This document shows positions 61,488 to 64,000 of a stretch of DNA of 64,000 nt, in pieces. Each line of letters starts with the position of its first letter. Positions within the stretch are counted from its first letter, which is position 1. Below the pieces are notes generated by a model that searched no databases, had not been told where the DNA came from, and saw only the letters and a list, made by a program, of their open reading frames with translations. Both the position numbers and the translations under genes were made by a program. The stretch comes from Deltaproteobacteria bacterium (GTDB lineage Bacteria; Myxococcota; Kuafuiibacteriia; Kuafuiibacteriales; Kuafuiibacteriaceae). The stretch lies in assembly GCA_016703535.1 (NCBI GenBank), contig JADJBV010000001.1, forward strand, positions 1,178,001-1,242,000, read 5' to 3'.

Positions 61488-61522
61488 CTGGACCGCTTAG
61501 GAAGGCAGGAGCCGAGGAAGGG
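61488..61522. repeat. hairpin repeat, half copy D
   Basis: CTGGACCGCTTAGGAAGGCA and the following 15 bases match the 5' arm of copy C with few changes. The second arm is missing, so this is a truncated copy in the gap between the CarF-like gene and the next, convergent, lipoprotein gene. Confidence 0.65.
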
Positions 61523-61553
61523 ACTGGGAATGGGTTGGGGCGCCCGAGGCGTA

Positions 61554-62849
61554 TCAGTCGCAGCGGATCGTCGCCGTTGCTGGCTCTGAGGACACGTGGT
61601 GGGTGATGTGGACGGCCATGCCGAGCTCGGAGCCCATCGGAGCGGCCGTCAACCGCAGCAGGCCTCCGGTCCCTTCGTAGGGGAGCGCCAACACTTCACT
61701 CGCCGGGGTGAGGTCGTGGGGATCGAGCAACACGAAGCGGAGGTCGTGGTCTGGAACGCAACCCGCACACCCGTAGATCACCGAGCCGGTGGACCAGATC
61801 AGGCCCAGCTCGCCGGCGAAGTTGAAGAGCCTTGGTGAGACCTGCTCCCGGTGGGGTTCGGGGTTCATCAGGACTCGGGAGGGGCTGACCGGTTGTCCTT
61901 CGGCATCGAAGCGAGCCAGACGCAACGTGGTCCGCGCGACGTACTTTCGCCCTTGTTTTGCCTCTTCCTCTCCGGTGACCGGATCAACCGGCGAGCCGTC
62001 TTCCCACCGGAGCTCGGACTCCGGGAAGGCGACCAGGTGGCCACTGGGGAGGGCGAGGATCTGGGGGGCCGATCCGCTGAACGTCAACTCCCAGAACCAG
62101 CTGTCTTGGATCTTGTGGGTTGGCCCAATAAGCCCGTCGGCGCCCAGGGGGGCGAAGAAGAAGCTACGGTCGCCGTCGGCGGCCCCTCGGCGAGACCAGG
62201 CGACAGCTCGGGGCGCCAAGGTGTAGCTGAGGTTGCCTTCGGCCGACGAGATCAGCGGAACCGGCGCGCTCCTCGGCTGGCCGCCTGGATCGAGGGACAA
62301 CAAGTAGGCCCCCGGCGCTCGGGTCCCAGAGGCGTCCTGAAAGGCGAGCCACCAGCCCTGCTCGTGGGCTTCGAGTTGGGCCGAGGAGATGCTCCAGGCT
62401 GCGAGGTCCGGGATCGGCACGACCTCCATCTTTGTTCCGTCATGGACGGCCACCTCCACCGCTTGTTCCCGGGTGTAGACCAGGGCCCAGCCCCCTGGAC
62501 GGGTCGCGAAGTCCAAAAGATCGAGAGATCCGGGCGCCGAGTTCTCGGCCACGATCTGCAGGTCCGTTTCACCGAGCGGGGTCTGAGTGGCGACGACGAT
62601 CCGAGAGGCAGGGCTGAACCCCTCGGCCTCGCTGCGGGCCAAGAGCCGTCGGTCACCGTCGCTCGAAAGGTGGAACGCCGGCCAGGTCACCTCAGGCACC
62701 CGGAGCACCGGCTGCTGGACCTGGCACCGGTGGCGAATGGCGGTGGGCCCGCCGAGGATGGGACCGTCGTTGGGTACCTCGTCCTCGGCGGCACAGCCGA
62801 GGCTGATCACCGCCAGGCCAAAGGTGGAGAAGGCACGCCCGAGGCTCAT
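61554..62849 (-). CDS. lipoprotein of unknown function
   Basis: I chose the ATG at 62849 (431 residues); a GTG two codons upstream is possible. The lipobox (AVISLGCAAED) predicts a lipid anchor. The mature part is built of short strands (WALVYTREQAVEVAV, GWWLAFQDASG, ELGLIWSTGSVIYG) and could be a propeller. A Cys pair YGCAGCVPD near 378-382 and single cysteines near the N- and C-termini may form disulfides. No family is recognised. Codon use is somewhat less biased than in neighbours (more ATCTTG, TCT codons), hinting at a younger or transferred gene; this is a visual impression. Confidence 0.6.
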   Translation of the reverse strand: MSLGRAFSTFGLAVISLGCAAEDEVPNDGPILGGPTAIRHRCQVQQPVLRVPEVTWPAFHLSSDGDRRLLARSEAEGFSPASRIVVATQTPLGETDLQIVAENSAPGSLDLLDFATRPGGWALVYTREQAVEVAVHDGTKMEVVPIPDLAAWSISSAQLEAHEQGWWLAFQDASGTRAPGAYLLSLDPGGQPRSAPVPLISSAEGNLSYTLAPRAVAWSRRGAADGDRSFFFAPLGADGLIGPTHKIQDSWFWELTFSGSAPQILALPSGHLVAFPESELRWEDGSPVDPVTGEEEAKQGRKYVARTTLRLARFDAEGQPVSPSRVLMNPEPHREQVSPRLFNFAGELGLIWSTGSVIYGCAGCVPDHDLRFVLLDPHDLTPASEVLALPYEGTGGLLRLTAAPMGSELGMAVHITHHVSSEPATATIRCD

Positions 62850-62909
62850 CCCCACGCTACGGGCCTGGGGGCGGGTTGGGCTCAGAAAACTGAGACTGTC
62901 AAAACGGGG

Positions 62910-64000
<1,091 letters not shown>

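Overview
The window is one contiguous piece of a high-GC (roughly two-thirds G+C by eye) bacterial chromosome. It looks deltaproteobacterial, most likely Myxococcota or a relative. The pointers are a secreted protease ending in cysteine-rich repeats plus a MYXO-CTERM-like tail, a large thrombospondin type 3 repeat lipoprotein, a zinc-ribbon kinase-like protein, an EF-G of the mitochondrial EF-G1 (spd) type, a CarF/TMEM189-type plasmalogen desaturase and a CarH-like B12 photoreceptor. About 44 protein genes fill nearly all of the sequence. I see no rRNA, tRNA, CRISPR array, prophage or intact insertion sequence.

Layout. 1-9.4 kb: a pseudokinase with a C-terminal membrane anchor; a minus-strand run of MMPL exporter, M23 peptidase, pyroglutamyl peptidase, small lipoprotein and GH113-like hydrolase; a beta-propeller/di-haem cytochrome lipoprotein; and a fatty-acid hydroxylase with its FadR-type regulator. 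9.4-22.5 kb: an acyltransferase/CNNM transporter/acyl-CoA dehydrogenase run, a YoaK protein, a FadL-like barrel, a double FKBP lipoprotein, the MYXO-CTERM protease, a copper-monooxygenase-like secreted protein and a propeller-like lipoprotein. 22.5-28.7 kb: sucA-sucB and a B-box/TPR membrane protein; here the E1 subunit of 2-oxoglutarate dehydrogenase carries an inserted cyclic-nucleotide-binding-type domain. 28.7-38.8 kb: a DsbA-fold isomerase, a hybrid sensor kinase, YggT, an SDR/M3 peptidase pair, an aldo/keto reductase and a SNF2 helicase. 38.8-49.9 kb: the calcium-repeat/VWA lipoprotein, polyphosphate:AMP phosphotransferase, a second MMPL exporter, a cytidine deaminase/amidohydrolase pair and a GT21-like glycosyltransferase. 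49.9-57 kb: a palindromic element abutting the CarH-like gene, a VTT-DUF547 fusion, an alpha/beta hydrolase, a GH31 lipoprotein and a SurA/DsbA-like lipoprotein. 57-64 kb: a repeat-rich intergenic region, fusA, the CarF-like desaturase, more copies of the same repeat, a lipoprotein and the 3' part of citrate synthase, which runs off the right edge.

The most unusual item is the sucA gene, where a CRP-type sensor fold sits between the N-terminal subunit-binding helix and the catalytic core of a TCA-cycle enzyme. Next come the co-occurrence of CarH-like and CarF-like proteins about 9 kb apart, and a set of long near-perfect palindromes and hairpin repeats in intergenic DNA (2770-2860, 28705-28809, 50094-50273, 57062-57296 and 61334-61522). 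Many adjacent genes overlap by 4 bases (ATGA), which supports the operons described. Functions are assigned by reading motifs only; no database search was possible.
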